Below, piece by piece: positions 1 to 7,631 of a DNA stretch of 64,000 bases (the stretch's first letter is position 1; the number at the start of each line of letters is the position of its first letter). The stretch lies in NCBI RefSeq assembly GCF_900105395.1, contig NZ_LT629775.1, positions 7,095,501 through 7,159,500 on the forward strand, read 5' to 3'. A program made the position numbers and the translations under genes. The notes below the pieces were generated by a model. That model did not search any database. It worked only from the letters and a program-made list of their open reading frames with translations, and was not told where the DNA came from. This stretch comes from Streptomyces sp. TLI_053. Its GTDB lineage: Bacteria; Actinomycetota; Actinomycetes; Streptomycetales; Streptomycetaceae.

Positions 1-73
1 CACCGACGGCCCGGTGGCCGAATGGCCCGACGTCTCGACGTCTCGATGGCCCGACGGTCCGACGGTCGCAGGG

Positions 74-664
74 TCACCCCACCGCGACCCGCGACCCGGC
101 GCCCGGCTCGGTGCGGGCGGGCCGGTGCAGCGGGATCTCGAAGTGGACGGTGGCCACGCCGGGGCCGTGCTCACCGGTCGGCCGGGCGTCGTGGACCTCC
201 TCGGCGAGGCTGCGCCAGAACGCCTCGGCGCCCGGGATCGCCGTGTTGGTGTGCAGGTAGAGCCGCCGGTAGCCGCCCTCCGCGGCGGCGAACGCGACGG
301 CGCGCCGGACGAGTTCGCGGGCCAGGCCGTGCCGCCGGTGCTCCGCCCGGACGTACACCCGGACCAGCTGGGCGGTGGTCCCCGACGGGTAGCGCTCGGC
401 GACCACGCGCGGGTGCGGCGGATGGGCCGGCCCGGTGGAGTGCAGTGCGGTGGTGGCGACCACCTCCTCGCCGTGGACGGCGACGAGCAGGGCGTGCCGG
501 GGGTGATCCAGGTAGTGCCCCTGGAGGTCGACCACGTCGGCGTGCCAGTCGGGCACGTAGCCGTAGCCGAACTCGCGGTAGAAGGTGTCGAGGATCAGCC
601 GGCGTGCCCCGGGGACGTCCTGTGGCAGGGCATGGCGGATCGCATAAGGAAATTGACGCTGCAT
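74..664 (-). CDS. GNAT family N-acetyltransferase
   Basis: 196 residues, one GNAT domain. The acetyl-CoA-binding core is visible as LVRVYVRAEHRRHGLARELV (about residues 100-119), the R/Q-x-x-G-x-A motif on strand 4/helix 3, followed by a LYLHTNTAIPGAEAFWRSL segment typical of the family's C-terminal half. The ATG at 664 has a GGAG about 7 bases upstream. It is divergent from the metallophore-type operon, and the 15-bp Zur-like palindrome at 713-727 lies in the shared intergenic region, so zinc-dependent control is possible. The substrate cannot be read from sequence. It could modify the chelator or be unrelated. Confidence 0.85.
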   Translation of the reverse strand: MQRQFPYAIRHALPQDVPGARRLILDTFYREFGYGYVPDWHADVVDLQGHYLDHPRHALLVAVHGEEVVATTALHSTGPAHPPHPRVVAERYPSGTTAQLVRVYVRAEHRRHGLARELVRRAVAFAAAEGGYRRLYLHTNTAIPGAEAFWRSLAEEVHDARPTGEHGPGVATVHFEIPLHRPARTEPGAGSRVAVG

Positions 665-712
665 CAGATTCTCCGACCGGAGGTTGGGCGGGAGGGTGAT
701 GGTCAGCGTACA

Positions 713-727
713 TGAAAACCACTTTCA
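713..727. promoter_or_regulatory. Candidate Zur box (zinc uptake regulator operator)
   Basis: TGAAAACCACTTTCA, extended by one matched base on each side to ATGAAA-N5-TTTCAT. It matches 12 of 15 positions of the actinobacterial Zur palindrome as I know it (TGAAAATGATTTTCA). It lies between the divergent GNAT gene and the metallophore-type operon. On the minus strand it fills the spacer of a possible GNAT promoter (-10 TACGCT at 705-710, weak -35 at 728-733). The AT-rich palindrome stands out in very GC-rich DNA. Zur as the binder is inferred. Confidence 0.7.
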
Positions 728-760
728 TCTGACACGTTGACGGCCGTGCGGTCCGGCGTG

Positions 761-789
761 TTGAAAATGAAAACGAATCCCGTTACCGT
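761..789 (+). promoter_or_regulatory. Probable promoter of the metallophore-type operon, overlapped by a degenerate Zur-like site
   Basis: TTGAAA (761-766), a 17-base spacer and TACCGT (784-789) form a housekeeping-type promoter ending about 44 bases before the GTG start at 833. The spacer carries TGAAAACGAATCCCG (768-782), whose left arm TGAAAACGA matches a Zur half-site but whose right arm is degenerate (about 11 of 15 positions). Repressor binding here would block the promoter directly. Confidence 0.5.
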
Positions 790-832
790 CCTGCCTGTCC
801 GCCGATCGTGGAGTCCGTCGAAGGGGAGAACC

Positions 833-2182
833 GTGGCGCATCTGCTGGTGATCGAGAGCTGGGTCGGCTCCATGAGCAGGTTGCTGCCGAGGGCGCTGGG
901 GGAGGGCGGCCACCGCTTCACCTTCCTCACCCGCGACCTGCACCACTACCTGCGCGCCGCCCCCGTCGACGGCCCGCACCCGCTGCTCGCGGCGGAGAAC
1001 ATCCTCACCGTCGACACCAATGACGCCGCGGTGCTGCTCCCGTTCGCCGAACGGCTGCACGGACTGCTCGGCTTCGACGGGGTGCTCTCCTCCTGCGACT
1101 ACTACCTCCCCCAGGTCGCCCGGGTGGCCCACCGGCTCGGGCTGCCCGGGGCCGCGCCCGAGGCGGTCACGGCCGCCTGCCGCAAGGACCTCACCCGCCG
1201 GAAGCTCGCCGAGGCGGGCGTCCCCGGGCCCGCGTACGCGCTCTGTGCCGACCGCGAGCAGGCCCGGGCCGCCGCCCGGGCGATCGGCTACCCGCTGGTG
1301 GTCAAGCCGGTCGACCTGTGCGCCGGGATGTTCGTCCGGGAGGTCGTCGACGAGACCGAGCTCCTGGTCGCGATCCGGGCCCTGGACGGCTTCCCGGTCA
1401 ACGCGCGCGGCCAGCGCCGGGAGCCGGCCGTGCTGCTGGAGGAGCTGCTCACCGGGCCCGAGGTCAGCGTCGAGACGGTCTCGGCGGGCGGTGTCGCGCA
1501 CGTCGTCGGGATCACCGACAAGAGCGTCGGCGGGGCGCCGGCGTTCGTCGAGACCGGGCACATGTTCCCGGCCGCCCTCGAACCGGCCGAGGCCGGGGCC
1601 GCCGCCGACACGGCGCTCGCCGCGCTGGCCGCGCTCGGGCTCGACCAGGTCGTCGCGCACACCGAGATCAAGCTGACCCCTACCGGGCCCCGCGTGGTCG
1701 AGGTCAATCCGCGTCCGGCCGGGAACCGGATCACCGAGCTGGTCCGGCGGGTCACCGGGGTCGACCTGGCGGCCGCCGCCGTCGACGTGGCCCTCGGCCG
1801 CCGGCCGGACCTCGCCGTCCACCCGACCGGGGTGACCAGCGCGGCGATCGCCTTCCTCGTCCCCGAGGGCGGGCAGGCCGGGTTGCTGGACGGCTTCGAC
1901 GGCGAGGAGGCGGTGCGGCGCGATCCGGCGGTGGTGGAGCTCGCGCTCGCCGGGGCGGGCCGCGAGGTCCGGCCGGCGACCAGCAACAACGAGTACCTCG
2001 GGCACGTCATGACCGCCGACAGCGTGGGCGCCGGCGCGCGCGGCGCCGCCGAGCGGCTGCTGGCCGGGCTCACCCCGCGCCTCACGGCGGCCGCCGGTGC
2101 CGAGGCGGCCGTCGAGCACGCCTTCGGCGACGCCGCCGGGACGGTGTCCTCCGCGCCCGCATCCGCCGGGGTGCCCGCATGA
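833..2182 (+). CDS. ATP-grasp ligase, first gene of a putative metallophore operon
   Basis: 449 residues from GTG 833, which has AAGGGGAGAA just upstream; an in-frame ATG at 737 would put the predicted promoter inside the gene. ATP-grasp features are visible: an N-terminal pre-ATP-grasp region, a nucleotide-binding lysine in YPLVVKPV (Lys158), VLLEELLTGPEVSVE, and the metal-binding EVNPRPAGNR motif (Glu290, Asn292). The family joins a carboxylate to an amine through an acyl phosphate, here probably making an amide or peptide bond in the small molecule built by the following genes. Its ATG/TGA overlap with the next gene indicates translational coupling. The true substrates are unknown. Confidence 0.85.
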   Translation: MAHLLVIESWVGSMSRLLPRALGEGGHRFTFLTRDLHHYLRAAPVDGPHPLLAAENILTVDTNDAAVLLPFAERLHGLLGFDGVLSSCDYYLPQVARVAHRLGLPGAAPEAVTAACRKDLTRRKLAEAGVPGPAYALCADREQARAAARAIGYPLVVKPVDLCAGMFVREVVDETELLVAIRALDGFPVNARGQRREPAVLLEELLTGPEVSVETVSAGGVAHVVGITDKSVGGAPAFVETGHMFPAALEPAEAGAAADTALAALAALGLDQVVAHTEIKLTPTGPRVVEVNPRPAGNRITELVRRVTGVDLAAAAVDVALGRRPDLAVHPTGVTSAAIAFLVPEGGQAGLLDGFDGEEAVRRDPAVVELALAGAGREVRPATSNNEYLGHVMTADSVGAGARGAAERLLAGLTPRLTAAAGAEAAVEHAFGDAAGTVSSAPASAGVPA

Positions 2183-3102
2183 GTACCCCCGCCGCCACCA
2201 CCTGTCCTGCGGGCACCGCCAGTACCAGTACGGCCACCACCGCCACCACCGGTGTCGGTCTTCCCCCGAGCACCGGCACCCCCGTGCTCGACCTGATCAC
2301 CGGGCGGGCCCGTACGGGGGCGTACGGGCCCGACCCGGCCTCCCTGCGGATCGCGCTCGCCTTCACCACCGCCCAGGCCGTCCGGCACGCCGGCCGCGCC
2401 CGCGGCTACCGCAACGAGGTGCTCAGCCTGCGGCTCGGCGCCGCCGTCGGATCCTGCGCCGTCGAACCGGGCGAACTCCCCGCCGACACCCTCACCGGCT
2501 GCGTGGGCGCCACCGTCGACGAGCTGCTCGACCACCCCAGCTCCGCCGTCCGGGTCGCCGCACTGGACGCCTACCTCGGCCACTGCCGCCCGCACGGACC
2601 GGCCGAGGGCGCCCGCCCGGTCCCGTTGCCCGCGGGCTCCTCGCTGGCGAAGTCCCGAGCCCGGGCCGCCGCCGTGGCGGGGCTGCTGCCACTCGCCGAC
2701 GTCCGTCGGGTGCTGGTCGTCGGTGTCGTCAACTCGCTCCTGGAGCAGCTCCGTTCGCGCGGGATCGAGTACGTCCCGTGCGACCTCAAGGGTGGTACCA
2801 CCGAGTGGGACGAGCCGGTGCGGGCCGACGCCCTCGCCCACCTCGACGACTGCGACGCCGTGCTCGCCTCCGGCATGACCCTGGGCAACGGCTCGCTCGA
2901 TCCGCTGCTCGTACACGCCCGCGCCACCGGCAAGCCGCTGGTGCTGTTCGCCCAGACCGGCAGCGCGGTGCTGCCCCGACTGCTGGGGGACGGGGTGAGC
3001 GCCGTCAGTGCCGAGCCCTACCCCTTCTTCTGGCTCGACGGCGGTTCCTCCGTGCTCCACCTCTACGGCGGCCGGGCGGGCCGAGGGGGTGCGGCGCGGT
3101 GA
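2179..3102 (+). CDS. DUF364/DUF4213-type Rossmann-like protein (putative heavy-metal chelation family)
   Basis: 307 residues. ATG 2179 overlaps the ligase stop (ATGA). After a Thr/Ala-rich leader, the N-terminal part (about 35-145) resembles DUF4213, with the motif RGYRNEVLSLRLG. The C-terminal half resembles DUF364, a Rossmann-like fold: RRVLVVGVVNSLLEQL, a Cys-Asp step (VPCDLKGG), then LDDCDAVLASGMTLGNGSLD. The family is annotated as putative heavy-metal chelation and is often found near metal transport genes. Its enzymatic role is not established. Its position inside a ligase/PLP-enzyme/transporter operon suggests a part in making or metallating a chelator. Confidence 0.7.
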   Translation: MSTPAATTCPAGTASTSTATTATTGVGLPPSTGTPVLDLITGRARTGAYGPDPASLRIALAFTTAQAVRHAGRARGYRNEVLSLRLGAAVGSCAVEPGELPADTLTGCVGATVDELLDHPSSAVRVAALDAYLGHCRPHGPAEGARPVPLPAGSSLAKSRARAAAVAGLLPLADVRRVLVVGVVNSLLEQLRSRGIEYVPCDLKGGTTEWDEPVRADALAHLDDCDAVLASGMTLGNGSLDPLLVHARATGKPLVLFAQTGSAVLPRLLGDGVSAVSAEPYPFFWLDGGSSVLHLYGGRAGRGGAAR

Positions 3103-4313
3103 CGGCCCTGCTCGACTCCGGTGCGGCGCTGGGCAATCCGGCCCTGTTGCCGCTTCTCGGCGGCACCCCGCTGGCCCGGATCACCACCCCGCTGCCGCAC
3201 CCGCACCCCGGTTTCTGGGCCAAGCTGGAGGGGCTGGGCGCGGGCGGCATGAAGGCCCGGTCGGCCGTCGCGATGCTGCGCGGCGCCCACGCGCGCGGTG
3301 AACTCCGCCCCGGTGCCACGGTGGTGGAGTCCACCTCGGGCACCATGGGGGTCGGCCTGGCGTTCGCCGGGCAGGCCCTCGGCCACCCGGTCGTCCTGGT
3401 CGGCGACAGCGAACTCGAACCGTCCATGAGGCAGTTGCTCCGTGCGTACGGTGCCCGGCTGGAGCTGGTCGAGCAGCCGGCCCGGCACGGAGGCTGGCAG
3501 GCGGCCCGGCTCGCCCGGCTGCGCGCGGTGCTCGACCGGGTGCCCGACGCCTACTGGCCCGACCAGTACAACAACCCCGACAACGCGGCCGGTTACCGGG
3601 CGATGGCCCAGGAGATCACGGCCGAGCTCGACCACCTCGACGTGCTGGTGTGCAGTGTCGGCACCGGCGGGCACAGTGCGGGGCTGGCGGAGGCCCTGCG
3701 CCGCCGCTGGCCCCGGCTGCGGATCATCGGGGTCGACTCGGTCGGCTCCACCATCTTCGGCCAGCCCGCCCGGCCCCGGTTGATGCGCGGCCTCGGCAGT
3801 TCGATCCACCCCCGGAACGTCGCCCACCAGGCCTTCGACGAGGTGCACTGGGTCGGCCCGGCGGAAGCGGTGGACACCTGTCGGCGGCTGGCCCGGGGCG
3901 CCTTCGTCAGCGGGGGCTGGTCCACCGGCGCGGTCGCCCTGGTCGCGGCCTGGGCCGCCCGGGTCCATCCGGGCGCCGCCGTCGCCACCGTCTTCCCCGA
4001 CGGCCCGCACCGCTACCTCGGCACGGTGTACGACGACGCGTTCTGCCGGCGGCACGGACTGGACGCCGAGCGGGCCGCGCCGCGCCCGATCGAGATCCCG
4101 CACCCGGCGGCCGTCGAGGTCAGCGGCTGGGCCCGCTGCAACGTCGGCATGACGGCGGCCGCCGCAGCCCCCGCGCCCGCTGCCGCACCGACACCCGCGC
4201 CCGCACCGACACCCGGACCCGCGCCCGCGCCCGTCACCGCACCGACACCCGCACCCGCCGTCGTCACCCTCCCGGCCGCCGCCGGACCCGCCCGCACCGA
4301 GGAGGAGCGATGA
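3099..4313 (+). CDS. Cysteine-synthase-like PLP-dependent enzyme
   Basis: 404 residues from GTG 3099 (GTGA overlap with the previous stop). Fold type II PLP enzyme of the CysK/CBS family: Schiff-base lysine in GAGGMKARSAV (Lys52), substrate loop STSGTMGVGLA, PLP-phosphate glycine loop VGTGGHSAGL, and a C-terminal FPDGPHRYL segment. Such enzymes do beta-replacement on activated serine or cysteine. SbnA-type relatives use an amine nucleophile to build diamino acids for siderophores, which would fit here but is inference. About residues 350-395 form an Ala/Pro-rich low-complexity tail not needed for catalysis. The stop overlaps the ATG of the next gene. Confidence 0.85.
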   Translation: MTALLDSGAALGNPALLPLLGGTPLARITTPLPHPHPGFWAKLEGLGAGGMKARSAVAMLRGAHARGELRPGATVVESTSGTMGVGLAFAGQALGHPVVLVGDSELEPSMRQLLRAYGARLELVEQPARHGGWQAARLARLRAVLDRVPDAYWPDQYNNPDNAAGYRAMAQEITAELDHLDVLVCSVGTGGHSAGLAEALRRRWPRLRIIGVDSVGSTIFGQPARPRLMRGLGSSIHPRNVAHQAFDEVHWVGPAEAVDTCRRLARGAFVSGGWSTGAVALVAAWAARVHPGAAVATVFPDGPHRYLGTVYDDAFCRRHGLDAERAAPRPIEIPHPAAVEVSGWARCNVGMTAAAAAPAPAAAPTPAPAPTPGPAPAPVTAPTPAPAVVTLPAAAGPARTEEER

Positions 4314-5527
4314 GGCTCGACATCCACACCGTACGGCTCCGCCTGGCCACGCCGTTGCGGATCTCCCGCTCGGTGACCACCGAGCGGGACGCCGTCCGGG
4401 TGGCCCTCGGGCACGGTGGGCTGACCGGCCACGGCGAGGTGGTCAGCAGCATCCACCTCGCCCTGCCCACCCACCGGATCCACCACGAACTCGCGCTCCT
4501 GCGCCCGGTGCTGGAGCGGAGTCAGGAGCCCGAGCAGGCGCTCGCCGACCTCCGCGCCGGTGCCGCCCCGTTCGCCCCGCTGCCGGCCGGGGTGCTGGCG
4601 GCCGTCGAGGCCGCCCTGCTGGACCTGGTCGGCAAGCGGGCCGGCGAACCCGTCCACCGCCTCCTCGGCCGGGCCGAACCGGTCGCCGCCGTCACCGCCC
4701 GCACCATCGGCATCGAGCCGCCCGCCCGGGCCGCCGTCCAGGCCGCCCGGCTCGCGGACGCGGGCTTCACGGTGCTCAAGATCAAGGTCGGCGGTGCCGA
4801 CCCCGGCCTCGATCTGGTCCGGGTCCAGGCCGTGCACGAGGCCGCCCCGGAGGCCCGGCTGCTGCTCGACCCCAACGGCGCCTGGACCCCGGACGAGGCC
4901 GTCCGGCTGCTGCCCGCCTTCGCCGCCATCGGGGTAGAGGCCGTCGAGCAGCCGATCGCGCCGGGCGACCCCGACGCGCTCGCCGCCGTCGCCGAGCGCT
5001 CACCGGTCCCGGTGATCGCCGACGAGGACGCCGTCGACTACGAGGACGCGTGCCGGCTCGCCGGGCGGGTCCACGGTGTCAACCTCAAGCTCGCCAAGTG
5101 CGGAGGCGTCCACCAGGTGCTGCGCATCGCCGAGGCCCTGCGCGGCAGCGGCACCGAACTGATGCTCGGCTGCCTGGTGGCGAGTTCGCTGGGCATCGCG
5201 CCCGCCGTCCACCTCGCCGACCGGGCCCGCTGGCTCGACCTCGACGGCCATCTGCTGCTCGCCCACGACCCCTGGCAGGGCATCGGCGGCGCCGACGGCA
5301 CCGTCCGTACCCCGGACCGGGCCGGTCTCGGTGTGCTGCCCGCTCCCGAACTGCCGCCCTCCGCGCCCGAAGGCCCCGCCGTACCCGGGGCCGCGGTGCC
5401 GGCAGCCGCGGTCCCCGCAACTGCAGCCGCAGCCGCGACCGCAGCCCCCGTCCCCGAGACCCCGGCCCCCGCCTCCGACGGCCGCGCCGGACGGCTCGCC
5501 GGGGCCCGACCGCCGGCCGGCCGGTGA
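4310..5527 (+). CDS. Enolase-superfamily enzyme, dipeptide (Ala-Glu type) epimerase-like
   Basis: 405 residues; ATG 4310 is preceded by GGAGGAG. The muconate-lactonizing/dipeptide-epimerase subgroup is clear: KIK catalytic motif (Lys157, Lys159), metal ligands Asp187 (LLLDPNG), Glu213 (AVEQPI) and Asp238 (IADEDA), second-face lysine in NLKLAKCGG (Lys263), and a C-terminal HDPWQGIGG loop. All catalytic residues are kept, so it should abstract an alpha proton and epimerise an amino-acid or dipeptide-like substrate. With the ATP-grasp ligase it may set stereochemistry in an amide-linked product. An Ala/Pro tail of about 50 residues follows the barrel, as in the preceding enzyme. It overlaps the next gene by GTGA. 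Confidence 0.85.
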   Translation: MRLDIHTVRLRLATPLRISRSVTTERDAVRVALGHGGLTGHGEVVSSIHLALPTHRIHHELALLRPVLERSQEPEQALADLRAGAAPFAPLPAGVLAAVEAALLDLVGKRAGEPVHRLLGRAEPVAAVTARTIGIEPPARAAVQAARLADAGFTVLKIKVGGADPGLDLVRVQAVHEAAPEARLLLDPNGAWTPDEAVRLLPAFAAIGVEAVEQPIAPGDPDALAAVAERSPVPVIADEDAVDYEDACRLAGRVHGVNLKLAKCGGVHQVLRIAEALRGSGTELMLGCLVASSLGIAPAVHLADRARWLDLDGHLLLAHDPWQGIGGADGTVRTPDRAGLGVLPAPELPPSAPEGPAVPGAAVPAAAVPATAAAAATAAPVPETPAPASDGRAGRLAGARPPAGR

Positions 5528-6729
5528 GAATACTGCGCGCCGTACGGTCCTTCCCGCTCCCCGTGCGGCTGCTGCTGGTCAACCAGCTCGGCGTGAACAC
5601 CGGCTTCTACCTGCTGATCCCGTACCTGGCCGGGCACCTGGGGCACGACCTGGGCCTGTCCGCGCTCGCCGTCGGCACCGTGCTCGGGCTGCGCAACCTC
5701 AGCCAGCAGGGCCTGTTCATCCTCGGCGGATCGGCCGCCGACCGGCTCGGCGCCCGCCGCGTCATCATCGCCGGGTGCGCGCTGCGCAGCGTCGGCTTCG
5801 GCCTGTTCGCGCTCGGCGACACCCTCGGTGTGCTGCTCGCCGCCTCCGCGCTCAGCGGTCTGGCCGGCGCGCTGTTCAACCCGGCCGTGCGCACCTACGT
5901 GGCCCGCGACGCGGCGGACCGCAAGGCCGAGGCGTTCGCGCTGTTCTCGGTGTTCGCCACCACCGGCGCGCTCGCCGGACCGTTGATCGGCACCGTCCTG
6001 CTGCTGGTGGACTTCCGGGCCGCCGCGCTCACCGCGGCGGGCGTCTTCGCGGTCCTCACCGTCGCCCAGGCCTTCGCCCTGCCCGAGCGCGCCGCCGAGC
6101 CGGCCCCGCGCGGGGTGCTCGCCGACTGGCGCGAAGTGGCCTCGGACCGGCGCTTCCTGGCCTTCTCCCTGGGCATGGTCGGCCTGTTCGGCATGGAGAG
6201 CCAGCTCTACCTGCTGCTGCCCGACGCCGCCCGGCGCGCCACCGGCTGGGAGGGGGCCGTCAGCCTGGTCTTCCTGACCGCCACCCTCGCCAACCTGACC
6301 CTGCAACTGCGCATCACCACCCGGCTGCAGCGGCACGGCCCGCCCTCCCGCTGGATCCCGCTCGGCCTCGCCGTCGCCGCGACCGGCTTCCTGCTGCCGC
6401 TCGCCGCACCCGGCCTGCCCGGCGTCCTCGGTGGTGTCCTGCTGCTCCAGCTCGGGCTGATGACCGCGCAGCCCTTCGTCCTCGCCCTGATCCCGGCGTT
6501 CGGGCGCGACGGCCTCACCGGCACCTACTACGGCCTGTACTACGTGGTCTCCGGCTTCGCCGCCGCACTCGGCAACACCCTGGTCGGCCGGGCCATGGAC
6601 AGCACCGCCACCGCTCCCTGGCTGCTCTGCGCCGGTCTTGGCCTCGCCTCCGCCACCGCGCTCGCCCGGCTGCACCGCACCGGACGGCTCCCCACCCCCG
6701 CCCGCCCCCTCCCCAGCGAGGCCCGATGA
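5524..6729 (+). CDS. MFS transporter, candidate exporter of the cluster product
   Basis: 401 residues from GTG 5524 (GTGA overlap). About 12 hydrophobic segments; the cytoplasmic loop 2-3 motif is GGSAADRLGARRVI and a ProNALAxR-like GLAGALFNPAVRTYVAR stretch follows, both typical of drug/metabolite exporters. In Cnt-type (staphylopine) loci an MFS protein secretes the metallophore while an ABC system reimports the metal complex, and the same pair is present here. Export of the local product is inferred from position between the biosynthetic and importer genes. The stop overlaps the ATG of the methyltransferase. Confidence 0.85.
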   Translation: MRILRAVRSFPLPVRLLLVNQLGVNTGFYLLIPYLAGHLGHDLGLSALAVGTVLGLRNLSQQGLFILGGSAADRLGARRVIIAGCALRSVGFGLFALGDTLGVLLAASALSGLAGALFNPAVRTYVARDAADRKAEAFALFSVFATTGALAGPLIGTVLLLVDFRAAALTAAGVFAVLTVAQAFALPERAAEPAPRGVLADWREVASDRRFLAFSLGMVGLFGMESQLYLLLPDAARRATGWEGAVSLVFLTATLANLTLQLRITTRLQRHGPPSRWIPLGLAVAATGFLLPLAAPGLPGVLGGVLLLQLGLMTAQPFVLALIPAFGRDGLTGTYYGLYYVVSGFAAALGNTLVGRAMDSTATAPWLLCAGLGLASATALARLHRTGRLPTPARPLPSEAR

Positions 6730-7625
6730 ACCCCCGCCCGACCCCGCCGCTCCCCGCCGGGACCGACCGGAACCTGCTCACCGACCGCCCGGAACTCTAC
6801 GAACTCCGCTTCCCGGACCCGGAGTCCACCGCCGCCCGGTGGGCCGAGGCGATGCTGCGCGCCCACGGCGCCGGTCCGGAGGTGCTCGATCTCGGCTGCG
6901 GCACCGGACGCGACGCGGGGTGGCTGCACCGCGTCGCCGGGCGCACCGTCACCGGCCTGGACAGCTCCGCGGCGATGATCGCCCATGCCCGCTCCCGTCA
7001 TCCCGGACCGGTCTACCACGTCGGCGACATGCGGGACTTCGCGCTGCCGGGGCGGTTCGACGCGGTGCTCTGCCTGGACAGCGCACTGCTCTACTGCCAC
7101 ACCAACGAGGACCTCGACGCCCTCTTCGGCCGGCTCCGCCACCACCTGCGCCCCGGTGGCCTGCTGGTCGCCGAGATGCGCAACGGCGCCTTCTTCCTCG
7201 GGCGCACCGAACTCCTCGACGCGCCGAGGCTGGACAGCGTCACCCACGACGGGGTCACCCTCACCTCGCGCACCGTGCTGTGGATCGACCACGCGGCCCA
7301 GCTCCTGCGCCGCACCCGGAGCTGGGTCGGGGACGACGGCGCGCCGCCGGTCGAGCAGCACTCCGCCTGGCGGCTGCTCTTCCCGCAGGAACTGCGCCAC
7401 CTGCTCGCCCACCACGGCTTCACCGTCCTCGCGTTGCACGACCGGCCCGGCCCGCGCACCGAACCGCCGTGGACGGACGGCGGACCGCCCGCCCCCGCTC
7501 CCGACAGCGCCCCCACCCCCGACAGCGCCCCCACTCCCGGCACCGCCGACACTCCCGGCACCGCCGACGGCGACCGGATGCACCTGGTCGCCCGGTTCGA
7601 ACCCCCGGCCAGAAAGGGAAGTTGA
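6726..7625 (+). CDS. Class I SAM-dependent methyltransferase
   Basis: 299 residues; ATG 6726 overlaps the MFS stop. SAM-binding motif I is VLDLGCGTGRDAGW (near residue 57) with the acidic VTGLDSS strand-2 end and a post-I FDAVLCLDSALLYC segment, placing it in the Methyltransf_25/11-like group. It probably tailors the small molecule by N-, O- or C-methylation; the acceptor cannot be deduced. Near the C-terminus is a repeated Ala/Pro/Asp/Thr stretch (DSAPTPDSAPTPGTADTPGTA), low complexity seen also in other proteins of this operon. Only six bases separate it from the binding-protein gene. Confidence 0.8.
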   Translation: MNPRPTPPLPAGTDRNLLTDRPELYELRFPDPESTAARWAEAMLRAHGAGPEVLDLGCGTGRDAGWLHRVAGRTVTGLDSSAAMIAHARSRHPGPVYHVGDMRDFALPGRFDAVLCLDSALLYCHTNEDLDALFGRLRHHLRPGGLLVAEMRNGAFFLGRTELLDAPRLDSVTHDGVTLTSRTVLWIDHAAQLLRRTRSWVGDDGAPPVEQHSAWRLLFPQELRHLLAHHGFTVLALHDRPGPRTEPPWTDGGPPAPAPDSAPTPDSAPTPGTADTPGTADGDRMHLVARFEPPARKGS

Positions 7626-7631
7626 CCCCCG

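Noticed and set aside
4150..4290. Ala/Pro-rich tail of the PLP enzyme as a separate or fused domain
   Set aside because: It is low complexity without fold signature; similar tails occur in several neighbours and probably reflect GC-driven expansion.
5038..6675. 545-codon minus-strand frame opposite the epimerase and MFS genes
   Set aside because: Low-complexity Gly/Glu/Gln composition and no start signal; the plus-strand proteins have clear motifs.
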